Positions 25,048-32,517 of a stretch of DNA of 64,000 bases are shown piece after piece. Source of the DNA: JADFJB01 sp964464595. GTDB taxonomy: Bacteria > Zhuqueibacterota > JdFR-76 > DREG01. The notes below the pieces were generated by a model. It saw only the letters and a list, made by a program, of their open reading frames with translations, did not search any database and was not told the DNA's origin. Each line of letters starts with the position of its first letter. Position 1 is the stretch's first letter. A program made the translations under genes and the position numbers. Where the stretch lies: positions 72,420-136,419 of the forward strand of contig CAYXGW010000002.1 in NCBI GenBank assembly GCA_964464595.1, given 5' to 3'.

Positions 25048-25683
25048 ATGAATAATAAATTAATTGTAAAGGATTGTAGCCTATGCTCGGCCTTACACGA
25101 TAAAGATGAGTTCAAAAAACCCGATCGACATTATAACTTCAAATTATTTCAAGATAAGTTTTTCACTATACTGCCAAGTATTGGCCCATTAGAACTCGGC
25201 CACGTGATGGTTGTAAGTCAGTACCATAAGATGAACTTGGCTTCAATGGGAGTACAATTGCTCAGTAAGTATGACCGACTCATTAATGGTATTCGAAATA
25301 AATATAGCCTTTATCATACCGACCTGCTTGAAGCTGAACATGGTCCTGTAGAAACAAATAGTGCAGGTTCTTGTATTATTCACACTCACATTCACTTAAT
25401 TCCTAACTGTGGTAAATTCGAAAATATTTTTGATGATAAGCTTGATAAAATTCTCATTACTAAAAATATTGAAGATATTGCAGAAATAACAAAACCTTAT
25501 ATTTTCGTCCGAGGAAGGTCACAAACAATTATTATTTATGATGCTAACGATGTCCCTTCACAATATATTAGAAGAATCATTTGCAAGAATGAAGAAAGAG
25601 AGGATTGGGATTGGGCCGTTTTTCCACATAATGACATAATTTTAGAAACTATAAATTATTGGCGTTCTCAGACTTCAAAATGA
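25048..25683 (+). CDS. HIT-family (histidine triad) protein with N-terminal CxxC
   Basis: A 211-residue histidine-triad protein, first gene of the accessory operon. The catalytic triad HTHIHLIP is at residues 112-119, preceded by the usual GPLELGHVMVVSQYHK (residues 46-61) and GSCIIH. An N-terminal CSLC (residues 10-13) could bind zinc, as in many HIT enzymes. About 90 residues after the triad are not part of the core HIT fold. HIT proteins transfer or hydrolyse nucleoside phosphates through a His-NMP intermediate; the substrate here is unknown. It overlaps the next gene by 4 bp (ATGA) and has AGGAAG ahead of its ATG. Confidence 0.75.
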   Translation: MNNKLIVKDCSLCSALHDKDEFKKPDRHYNFKLFQDKFFTILPSIGPLELGHVMVVSQYHKMNLASMGVQLLSKYDRLINGIRNKYSLYHTDLLEAEHGPVETNSAGSCIIHTHIHLIPNCGKFENIFDDKLDKILITKNIEDIAEITKPYIFVRGRSQTIIIYDANDVPSQYIRRIICKNEEREDWDWAVFPHNDIILETINYWRSQTSK

Positions 25684-26726
25684 CTTCAAAATTTGATCCA
25701 GATTCTATTCACAATTGGGTGTCTTCTCTTTTTGCGAATTCGAAACAAGATTCATGTATAATTGCGAGTATCAACGATGATGATTGTGCAGTTATACGAT
25801 TATTCAACAATTACATTATTGTCACAACCGACTATCTTAATGCTAGACCTATCGCCATTGAACTAGGGGTAGGAGGCTTTTGGGATTTGGGCAGACTAGT
25901 AGTTGCTTCTAACTTATCAGACCTTTGTGGAAGTGGTGCAAAGCCATTTGCGTTACTAACTTCAATAATGATGAAAAGAACTAGAAATCGTATGGATTTT
26001 GAACAGTTAATGAAAGGAGTCAAATTTGAATTAGAAAAATATGATGTGCCTTTGATTGGGGGCGATACCAAGTTAGGCGATTCAACTGCAATTCTTGGTG
26101 TAGGTATTGGTATTGCTTCAGATATATCAAACCTTTTTTTAAGAAACAGCGCACAAGCCAAAGACATTTTGTGGTGTTCAGGTTATTTAGGCTCAATGAG
26201 TGCGGCAGTATTGGCAATGAATAGCAACAGAATTTCAAAAGGGTTGAAAAGTTGGGCAAAGAATGTGATTATTGAACCCCGAATCCCAATAAACCTTTCC
26301 CAACAGATATCAGCTTCAGGGTTTGCCAACGGAGGAACTGACGTAAGTGATGGCCTTGGGAATGATCTATTAAGGTTATGTGAGGCAAGTAAAGTCGGAG
26401 TTATAATCAACGCTGACCAAATCCCAATTGAACCAGAAGCGATTGAGATTGCCAAAAAGTTAAATCTAAAACCATGGTTCTTAGCGTTTGGATTAGGTGG
26501 AGATTTCCAATTTATTGTGAGTACGAAAAATGACAGAAAATACTATAATAAGATAATACAAATGGGCTTTCACCAAATTGGTGAACTTACTTATAAGCCT
26601 GATTGTTTAGTTAAACTCACAGACAATACATTATTAAAGATGCCAACAATTGGACATCGAGACGCTAGAAACCTAAGTTTTTCTAATGAACTAATGGAAA
26701 TATTAAGCACAATACAAACGAATTAG
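25680..26726 (+). CDS. ThiL/PurM-superfamily kinase-like protein
   Basis: A 348-residue protein with the AIR-synthase/ThiL fold pattern: NDDDCAV (residues 32-38), TTDYLNARP (49-57), a NLSDLCGSGAKP block (78-89), GGDTKLG (127-133), DVSDGLGNDL (221-230) and a C-terminal LGGDFQF. In thiamine-monophosphate kinase these Asp clusters bind Mg-ATP. It is divergent: the usual GGEDYEL is changed, and no thiamine gene is nearby. I chose the ATG at 25680, which makes an ATGA overlap with the HIT stop; an upstream start lies inside that gene. A phosphotransfer role on a small molecule made or used by this operon is inference. Confidence 0.72.
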   Translation: MTSKFDPDSIHNWVSSLFANSKQDSCIIASINDDDCAVIRLFNNYIIVTTDYLNARPIAIELGVGGFWDLGRLVVASNLSDLCGSGAKPFALLTSIMMKRTRNRMDFEQLMKGVKFELEKYDVPLIGGDTKLGDSTAILGVGIGIASDISNLFLRNSAQAKDILWCSGYLGSMSAAVLAMNSNRISKGLKSWAKNVIIEPRIPINLSQQISASGFANGGTDVSDGLGNDLLRLCEASKVGVIINADQIPIEPEAIEIAKKLNLKPWFLAFGLGGDFQFIVSTKNDRKYYNKIIQMGFHQIGELTYKPDCLVKLTDNTLLKMPTIGHRDARNLSFSNELMEILSTIQTN

Positions 26727-26728
26727 GA

Positions 26729-27973
26729 ATGGTTACAATAGACCAAATTTCAAATGCTCAAGCGCGAATTATTGAGCTAATAAATGTTCAGTGTTCCCAG
26801 GGTGCACAATTAGACTCACTTCCTGACGGCACGTCTGCTTGTGGCCAATTCTTTGGAGATAAAGCTGAAAAACTTAAACAAAGAGGAATATATGGGACAT
26901 CAGCGGCAATTAGGTTGCTAACATATCGCGAGGACGATCTATCGTATAACTTGGTGCGTAAATTAATATCCTATCTACAAATTCGGTTTAAATCTGAATT
27001 AAGAGATTCAAAACATAAAGAACTGACTAAAATTACTCACGATGGCGAAAGCGATGAACACAATGTCATTAAATTATCTGAAATATTGTTCTCTCTCTCG
27101 TTTGTAAAACCGGCTATTTGCAATACTGAGGAGTTCAAAACTAATCTATCCAAACGTTTGCTTGCTGGAATGATTGATAACCGCGGGTGGGCACATTTTT
27201 CGGATTCACCGAATTCAAGAATAGAACTTTTACCCACAGCATACGCCGTTCAAGCTCTTATGGCTAATGGCTATCGACTAAAATTAGACAAAGCTTTGAA
27301 GTATTTGGAGGAGAGATTAAAGCAGATCTTTCTAGAAAGTTTTTCGAGTGAACAAACAGATATTTCTATCTATATTTTCTGTCTTTATGTGTTAGTTTTT
27401 TTAGAAGATGAGCTTGATAACCATAAAAGGGATTTATATTTGAAAGAACTCAAACCTTTGTGGAGAATCTTAGAGCCTCTATTTAATTTCGATCTAGAAC
27501 AGAATATCGAATATTGGTATGCAAACGACAATTTTTATGTAAGAGTACCTTGGCAGATATACTTCATTGCAATATCATATCAATTGGCTCCTTTGAAGAT
27601 ATTTGGCTCCTCGGTAGTTCAAAGAAGATTGCAATCTATTTTAAATGATGTTTTAAACGATGGTTTTAAGTATCCTCATTCTGGAATTATGTTGTCAACT
27701 AGAACGAACGCAATTTTGTTCGATATTTTGGGAATTATTAAAAAAAGTTATAACCGATCTATCGGATTTGTTATCTATAATTTATTTGATCGAGCCAGAA
27801 ATCTCCTTAGCAGGCCTAGTTTTACATATGCTGGATACTTAGCTTCGGTGATTTTGGCTAGTATTTCTATTTATCAATGGTTAGCAAAATCCGCTTCATT
27901 AGGTGACCTAGCTCCCGAGTTTCTTGGTGCAATATTAATTGCACTATTCTCTTCTAGGAAAGCACGTAAATAA
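26729..27973 (+). CDS. Alpha/alpha-toroid-like protein with C-terminal membrane segments
   Basis: A 414-residue protein I cannot assign to a named family. Its helical repeats (GIYGTSAAIRLLTYRED; RGWAHF, ELLPTAYAVQALMANGY; GFKYPHSGIMLSTRTNAILFDIL) resemble the alpha/alpha toroid of prenyltransferases and terpene cyclases. No DxDD or QW motif of active cyclases is visible. Residues ~365-406 hold two hydrophobic segments ending in the basic tail SSRKARK, so it is probably anchored in the inner membrane with the bulk in the cytoplasm. It begins 2 bp after the kinase-like gene and ends 8 bp before the HD-methyltransferase gene, so it belongs to the operon. Confidence 0.6.
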   Translation: MVTIDQISNAQARIIELINVQCSQGAQLDSLPDGTSACGQFFGDKAEKLKQRGIYGTSAAIRLLTYREDDLSYNLVRKLISYLQIRFKSELRDSKHKELTKITHDGESDEHNVIKLSEILFSLSFVKPAICNTEEFKTNLSKRLLAGMIDNRGWAHFSDSPNSRIELLPTAYAVQALMANGYRLKLDKALKYLEERLKQIFLESFSSEQTDISIYIFCLYVLVFLEDELDNHKRDLYLKELKPLWRILEPLFNFDLEQNIEYWYANDNFYVRVPWQIYFIAISYQLAPLKIFGSSVVQRRLQSILNDVLNDGFKYPHSGIMLSTRTNAILFDILGIIKKSYNRSIGFVIYNLFDRARNLLSRPSFTYAGYLASVILASISIYQWLAKSASLGDLAPEFLGAILIALFSSRKARK

Positions 27974-27981
27974 GGCTGTTT

Positions 27982-30435
27982 ATGGAATTTAAGGACATAC
28001 TTTATGGCAGGATTATAATTCCAGACTGGATGTTACCATTCTTAAGAATCCCTGAATTCGTGCGTCTCAGGGGTGTTAGACTTTCTAATGTCGATTCTAT
28101 TCAGTACAAGGATTTCAACGGCCCAACTCGTTGGGATCATAGCATTGCAGTAGCAGCATTAGCATTGCGGTGCGCAGAAAAGCGTGGTCTTTCAAGAAAA
28201 CAAAAAATAGAACTTTCATTGGCAGCGCTTCTTCATGATATTGCTTCACCACCATTTGCACATTCTATCGAATACGTCGTTGAAAACTACAACCATGAAT
28301 TGGAGGCTCAAAAGATTCTGAGTGCGATAACATCAAAGGACTCAGAACCTAATATTCCTATCTTCGCTTCTCAGGTGCCGCAATTCTTTAAGTCTTGCGA
28401 AAAGCTCTCTATTGATACTGGGATTAATATTGATCCAATACAAGTTGCAAAGCTGATTGTGGGGGATTCTGACTTGGGTTTTCTTATCAACGGCAGCCTT
28501 GATTTAGACAACGCGGACAATGTGACAAGAGCATGCCTTTTTCTGGGAATCGAAGTGGATAAAAACGTTCCCCTGCAACTTGCTGATTGGCTTGCCCAAC
28601 AGAAACATGTTCCAATTGAATTGGAAATGGTAAAAAATGAGGCCGTTAGAAAGTGGTTTGGTTATCGAAAAAAATTATATCTTGAGTTCTATAACGCGTC
28701 AGATGATGAGCTTGGAAGAGAGGCGTTCTTACAACATCTAGTCCGTAAAGCCCGTTTGGCAGGCTTATCTAGGCAAGCTATAATCTGGAAAACAGATGAA
28801 TCACTTTTATTCGCGATTGAGAACCTACAAGAAGAAACCACAAACAACACCAAGTCCACTCTCAAACATTTGGTTCAAAGGTATCGTTTACTCGAACAAA
28901 CTTTCAAAATTAGCCAAATTGAAATAACCGATGAAGATCAACTTCGTATACTTCAAACACCTCAAGCTTCAAATTGGATAGAACAACAACTATCTACTAA
29001 TTCCTTTGAACCCTTTGTTTTAGTTAAATCTTTAAGACATGCAACCGATGAGCAAACCGCATCGGATTTGTTTCCAGTTAGTCCAGGTGTTTTGATTGTG
29101 TTTAAATTAACTGACAGCTTAAGATACAAGCAACTTCCAGATTGGTTGCAAGAAGGAATTCCTCAAAGTACAGTTGGGAAGAGTTTACGGAAATATTTCA
29201 CAAATGAAATAAGAAAAATAATCCCAAAGTGGGTCAACTGCAAACCGTGGATTGATACGAGCGCTGAAAGAAAGGATAATGTTCTTGAAAACCTCTCTAG
29301 TTTTGGGAACTGGAGTTTCCATTTGTCGAGAAATGAAAGTATTCACGCATATCCAAGCACATTTGTACATACAATTCCTGCAAGTTTTATAAGTGCATTA
29401 GGTCTTCGAGGAGAACTCATTTTGGATCCTTTCGGAGGAACCGGCCAAACTGCAGTCGAAGCAATAAAATCCGGGTGCGAAGTTATATCATCAGATTCAA
29501 ACAGAATTGCAGCCTTGATTGCAAAAACTAAACTCTCTTACCTTAATTCAGTGAACCGTAAAAAACTTCGAAAAATATCATTGGATGATATCGAGCGCAT
29601 CGAATGTTTTAAAAAACCAAATTTTCACTTGATAGATAAATGGCATCACAAAGATACCTTTGAAGAATTATGCCGGATTCGGGCATTTATAGAAATTCAA
29701 CAAAACGTACTCTTGAAACAATTCTTAAAAACGAGCTTTTCATCAATCTTGACCTCAACCACAGCAAGGCGAGGTGAGGAGTCTAGTTATTTTGCTGATA
29801 ATACTCCGTTAGCAACAAATGTGGATTCTCCACCATATCATAATGCCATTAGGTTTTTCATTGATAGAATTAATAGAAACCTTAATGTTTTAGAAAGATT
29901 TTACTCATTTATCGAGAGAAACGGAAAGAACCCCGCAGATGAATTAAAACGTGCAAAAGTATTCAATTTTGATGCGAGACATTTGAAAGCGAAAGAGCTT
30001 AAGATAGAGGAAAAATCTATTGCCGGAATAATAACATCCCCTCCTTACTTGTGTATGTCCGATTATACGCTTGGATTACGATTGTCATATTATTGGCTCG
30101 AACCTGAATGTTTACAAAAGGATTTCGAAAGAGAAATTGCAGCAAGAAGGCAACGTTTCCGACCAGAGGAGGCATTGGATAATTATCTAAAAGATTTAGA
30201 TACTTTTGCGTCAAATGTAACTAAACTTCTGAAATTGGGTGGTTTTCTGGCAATTGTTTTAGCTTCCCCAGAGGCGAGAGCATTCAAGAAACAAGACATA
30301 ATTCAAGCAGTCGACGACATATTCTCTAGACATTCTTTGAATAGCTTGTGGTCTCAATGGCGACCAATAAGTTGGCATCGCAAAGGTTATCAAAGATTAA
30401 AGGAAGAAAGACTTACAGTTTACACTTTAGAGTAA
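27982..30435 (+). CDS. Fusion of SAMHD1-like HD phosphohydrolase and SPPY-type DNA methyltransferase
   Basis: An 817-residue two-domain protein. Residues ~1-200 form an HD domain of the dNTPase type: R50/H53 in TRWDHSIAV, H85-D86 in ALLHDIASPPFAHS, and the distal Asp in LDLDNADN (D174/D176), so the metal-binding set H, HD, D is complete; the extra active-site His of SAMHD1 (HDIGH) is replaced by Ser. Residues ~430-817 form an amino-methyltransferase: SAM motif I DPFGGTGQT (482-490) and catalytic TSPPY (685-689), typical of N4-cytosine or N6-adenine methylases; an earlier DSPPY (615-619) is also present. The middle ~230 residues are not recognised. Last gene of the operon. Confidence 0.75.
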   Translation: MEFKDILYGRIIIPDWMLPFLRIPEFVRLRGVRLSNVDSIQYKDFNGPTRWDHSIAVAALALRCAEKRGLSRKQKIELSLAALLHDIASPPFAHSIEYVVENYNHELEAQKILSAITSKDSEPNIPIFASQVPQFFKSCEKLSIDTGINIDPIQVAKLIVGDSDLGFLINGSLDLDNADNVTRACLFLGIEVDKNVPLQLADWLAQQKHVPIELEMVKNEAVRKWFGYRKKLYLEFYNASDDELGREAFLQHLVRKARLAGLSRQAIIWKTDESLLFAIENLQEETTNNTKSTLKHLVQRYRLLEQTFKISQIEITDEDQLRILQTPQASNWIEQQLSTNSFEPFVLVKSLRHATDEQTASDLFPVSPGVLIVFKLTDSLRYKQLPDWLQEGIPQSTVGKSLRKYFTNEIRKIIPKWVNCKPWIDTSAERKDNVLENLSSFGNWSFHLSRNESIHAYPSTFVHTIPASFISALGLRGELILDPFGGTGQTAVEAIKSGCEVISSDSNRIAALIAKTKLSYLNSVNRKKLRKISLDDIERIECFKKPNFHLIDKWHHKDTFEELCRIRAFIEIQQNVLLKQFLKTSFSSILTSTTARRGEESSYFADNTPLATNVDSPPYHNAIRFFIDRINRNLNVLERFYSFIERNGKNPADELKRAKVFNFDARHLKAKELKIEEKSIAGIITSPPYLCMSDYTLGLRLSYYWLEPECLQKDFEREIAARRQRFRPEEALDNYLKDLDTFASNVTKLLKLGGFLAIVLASPEARAFKKQDIIQAVDDIFSRHSLNSLWSQWRPISWHRKGYQRLKEERLTVYTLE

Positions 30436-30504
30436 GTTACAATGTGGTACAGAATGTTCAGCCAAAATAGCCGAACAATTGAGGTGCTTTCACTTTATTT
30501 CGAG

Positions 30505-30536
30505 TATTCAATTCAAGAGCAAGTACACACTCGTGA
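30505..30536 (+). repeat. Right copy of 32-bp imperfect direct repeat
   Basis: Same orientation as 24687-24718, 28 of 32 identical, about 70 bp after the stop of the HD-methyltransferase gene. Together the copies mark off a 5.8-kb segment holding exactly the four-gene operon and its leader. The rest of the 267-bp gap to the next gene shows no coding signal. Confidence 0.7.
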
Positions 30537-30702
30537 ATGTTCTTGCCACATAACAAGCCATACTATACATTTAGGAGCAATCAAAACCAGAGGCTACAGA
30601 TCTGTTTTTATACGATTTCTAAATTATCGGCTACCTCTGCGCCGAATATTTCAGGTTAAGGTACTAAAAAAACATTCTTATCAAATAGTATGGAGGTAAA
30701 AA

Positions 30703-31077
30703 GTGAAAGTTTTGGGAATTCGATTTTGTACGGTTTCAAAAGAAGGGAAAGAACTGTCTGATTTCTTGAAGGATGGTTTGGGTCTGCCAACATTATTCGG
30801 CGATGGTACGGATAGCGAGTCTGAGTCAAAAGAATTCCGTGGCAATGTATTTCCAGCCGGCACAAGCTGGATTGAGGTCTGGCCCGAGGGGCCGGAAATG
30901 CCGGAGGGTATTATGCTGCAGATCGTGGTGGACAATGCTGATAAATGGGCCGAGCAAGCCAAAGCCAACGGACTTACCCCCTACGGCCCCACGGATGCTC
31001 ACGGCGAGCGCATCTACTACTTGCAAGCGCCGACTGGTTTGGCCATAAGCTTTCAGTCCAAATTGACGCAGGAATAA
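30703..31077 (+). CDS. VOC superfamily (glyoxalase-like) protein
   Basis: A 124-residue single VOC-fold protein. The start is GTG with GGAGG six bases upstream. The pattern LGIRFCTVSKEGKELSDFLKDGLGLP, a central SWIEVWPEG, and the C-terminal GERIYYLQAPTGLAISFQ match the paired beta-alpha-beta-beta-beta modules of glyoxalase/bleomycin-resistance proteins. The His/Glu metal-ligand set of true glyoxalase I is not obvious, so the activity is unknown. The gene is clearly richer in G and C than the operon before it. Confidence 0.75.
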   Translation: MKVLGIRFCTVSKEGKELSDFLKDGLGLPTLFGDGTDSESESKEFRGNVFPAGTSWIEVWPEGPEMPEGIMLQIVVDNADKWAEQAKANGLTPYGPTDAHGERIYYLQAPTGLAISFQSKLTQE

Positions 31078-31117
31078 TATTTGGTCGTGTTTTTTTCAAT
31101 CTAACAAATAATTTTGC

Positions 31118-31146
31118 TTGACTAAAGCAAATCAATAAGGTATCTT
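31118..31146 (+). promoter_or_regulatory. Sigma-70-like promoter before the NHL-repeat gene
   Basis: TTGACT at 31118-31123, a 17-bp spacer, and TATCTT at 31141-31146 fit a -35/-10 pair, with the expected transcript start about 60 bases before the ATG at 31212. Seen by eye; the housekeeping promoter rules of this organism are unknown. Confidence 0.35.
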
Positions 31147-31211
31147 GCGCGTAAAGTTTGACAAAATTTCCACAGAATTTTTATATCAACCCATCATTAA
31201 AGGTGAGCGTC

Positions 31212-32198
31212 ATGGCACTCAAAGCCGCTTTAATAATTGTTTCATTTTTCGCTTTTCCATATGAATCAATTGCCCAAACCAATCCCTATAACATTGTTGA
31301 GAACTGGGCCAAGCTCCCCCTGGGCAGACCCTGGGGAGCGACGAGCGCGGTGTATCCTGCCAGTAACGGCAATTTATGGGTAGCCGAGCGATGCGGACAA
31401 AACAGCTGTATCGGAAAAGAGGATGTCCCTCCCATCCTCCTGTTCGATCCTGCCGGGAAACTGCTGAAAAGCTTTGGCGCAGGATTGTTGGTCTGGCCGC
31501 ATGGGATTAATGTGGATAAAGACGGTAATGTCTGGATAGCCGATGCCCGGGGAGAAGACGGAAAAGGCCACCAGGTTTTGAAGTTTAGCCCGGATGGAGA
31601 GCTGTTGATGTCACTAGGCAAAGCCGGAGTCGCCGGCGAAGACCGGGATACTTTCAATGCGCCATCTGATGTTTTGGTTGCTCCCAATGGCGACATTTTT
31701 GTTGCAGACGGCCACTGGGTCGATGGCAATAATCGCATTGTGAAGTTTTCCGGCGAGGGGAAATTCATTATGGCATGGGGAAAAACCGGATACGGTCCCG
31801 GTGAGTTTCGCGACCCCCACGCGCTCGCAATGGATTCCCAGGGCCGCCTGTTCGTCGGTGACCGGGCAAACAGCCGGATCCAACTCTTCGACCAGGAAGG
31901 AAACTACATTACTACCTGGACGCAATTTGGCCGGCCGAGTGGAATTTTTATTACCAAAGATGATGTCATTTACGTGGCTGATTCAGAATCAAATACGCGA
32001 CGAAATCCCGGCTGGAAAAGGGGCATCCGGATCGGCAGCGCCAAAAGCGGCTGGGTTACGGCTTTCATTCCTGATCCTGAACCGGACCAGGATAATTCCG
32101 GCACCAGCGGAGCCGAAGGCATTGCAGCTGATTCAAAAGGTAACTTGTACGGAGCAGAAGTCGGTCCACGGAAGTTGACTAAATATGTGAAGAAATAG
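31212..32198 (+). CDS. Exported NHL-repeat beta-propeller protein
   Basis: A 328-residue secreted protein. The ATG at 31212 is chosen because AGGTGAG lies just upstream and a signal peptide follows at once (MALKAALIIVSFFAFP, ending SIAQ); a TTG 18 codons earlier gives no signal start. The mature part contains repeated NHL blades: WPHGINVDKDGNVWIADARG, APSDVLVAPNGDIFVADG, DPHALAMDSQGRLFVGDRAN, RPSGIFITKDDVIYVADSES and AEGIAADSKGNLYGAEVG. Such propellers occur in peptidylglycine-lyase-like and sugar-binding proteins; no catalytic residues can be named. Base composition is GC-rich relative to neighbours. Confidence 0.82.
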   Translation: MALKAALIIVSFFAFPYESIAQTNPYNIVENWAKLPLGRPWGATSAVYPASNGNLWVAERCGQNSCIGKEDVPPILLFDPAGKLLKSFGAGLLVWPHGINVDKDGNVWIADARGEDGKGHQVLKFSPDGELLMSLGKAGVAGEDRDTFNAPSDVLVAPNGDIFVADGHWVDGNNRIVKFSGEGKFIMAWGKTGYGPGEFRDPHALAMDSQGRLFVGDRANSRIQLFDQEGNYITTWTQFGRPSGIFITKDDVIYVADSESNTRRNPGWKRGIRIGSAKSGWVTAFIPDPEPDQDNSGTSGAEGIAADSKGNLYGAEVGPRKLTKYVKK

Positions 32199-32354
32199 CC
32201 ACGGTTTTTTGCTGACATCCACAAGTTCTGGACAGCCAAGGGGAACCCATAAGAAAATTCAATCGATGATTTTTTTGATTAAGGGAAATATTATCATTAT
32301 ACTTTGGGTTGACAAAAAAGACCTGAACCACATTGCATTAAAGGATGGCTAAAG

Positions 32355-32480
32355 TGAGTTCGACATAACACGGCTATAAGCAAAATATTAATATATAATA
32401 AGCCTTCGACTCCGCTCAGGCTGCTAAATTAAGCCATGGTGAGCGGAGTCGAACCATGAATGTCCATTATATCGAACTCA
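32355..32480. repeat. Nested inverted-repeat element (MITE/REPIN-like), 126 bp
   Basis: Outer arms TGAGTTCGACATAA (32355-32368) and TTATATCGAACTCA (32467-32480) are inverted copies with 13 of 14 matching. Inside lies a perfect 14-bp inverted repeat, TTCGACTCCGCTCA (32405-32418) and TGAGCGGAGTCGAA (32440-32453), with a 21-base loop. No coding frame is present. The structure resembles short non-autonomous mobile or REP-type elements. It occupies most of the 319-bp gap between the NHL gene and the Gfo/Idh gene; the remainder shows nothing recognisable. Confidence 0.75.
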
Positions 32481-32517
32481 GCTTAACAAAACACTTTTTG
32501 ATTGCGTAGATTACAAA

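Noticed and set aside
27982..30435. Complete restriction-modification system
   Set aside because: A methyltransferase domain is present, but neither a nuclease motif nor a specificity subunit could be seen in the four genes.
30543..30620. Integron attC-like site (ACATAACAAGCC)
   Set aside because: No matching complementary right arm or GTTRRRY core was found and no integrase is present.
30442..30699. 85-codon plus-strand frame after the HD-methyltransferase gene
   Set aside because: It runs through the direct repeat, shows no protein-like pattern and is dominated by scattered Cys, His and Arg codons.
31286..31768. 160-codon minus-strand frame inside the NHL gene
   Set aside because: GC-rich antisense frame, Pro/Ser-rich and without known motifs; the NHL blades on the plus strand are clear.
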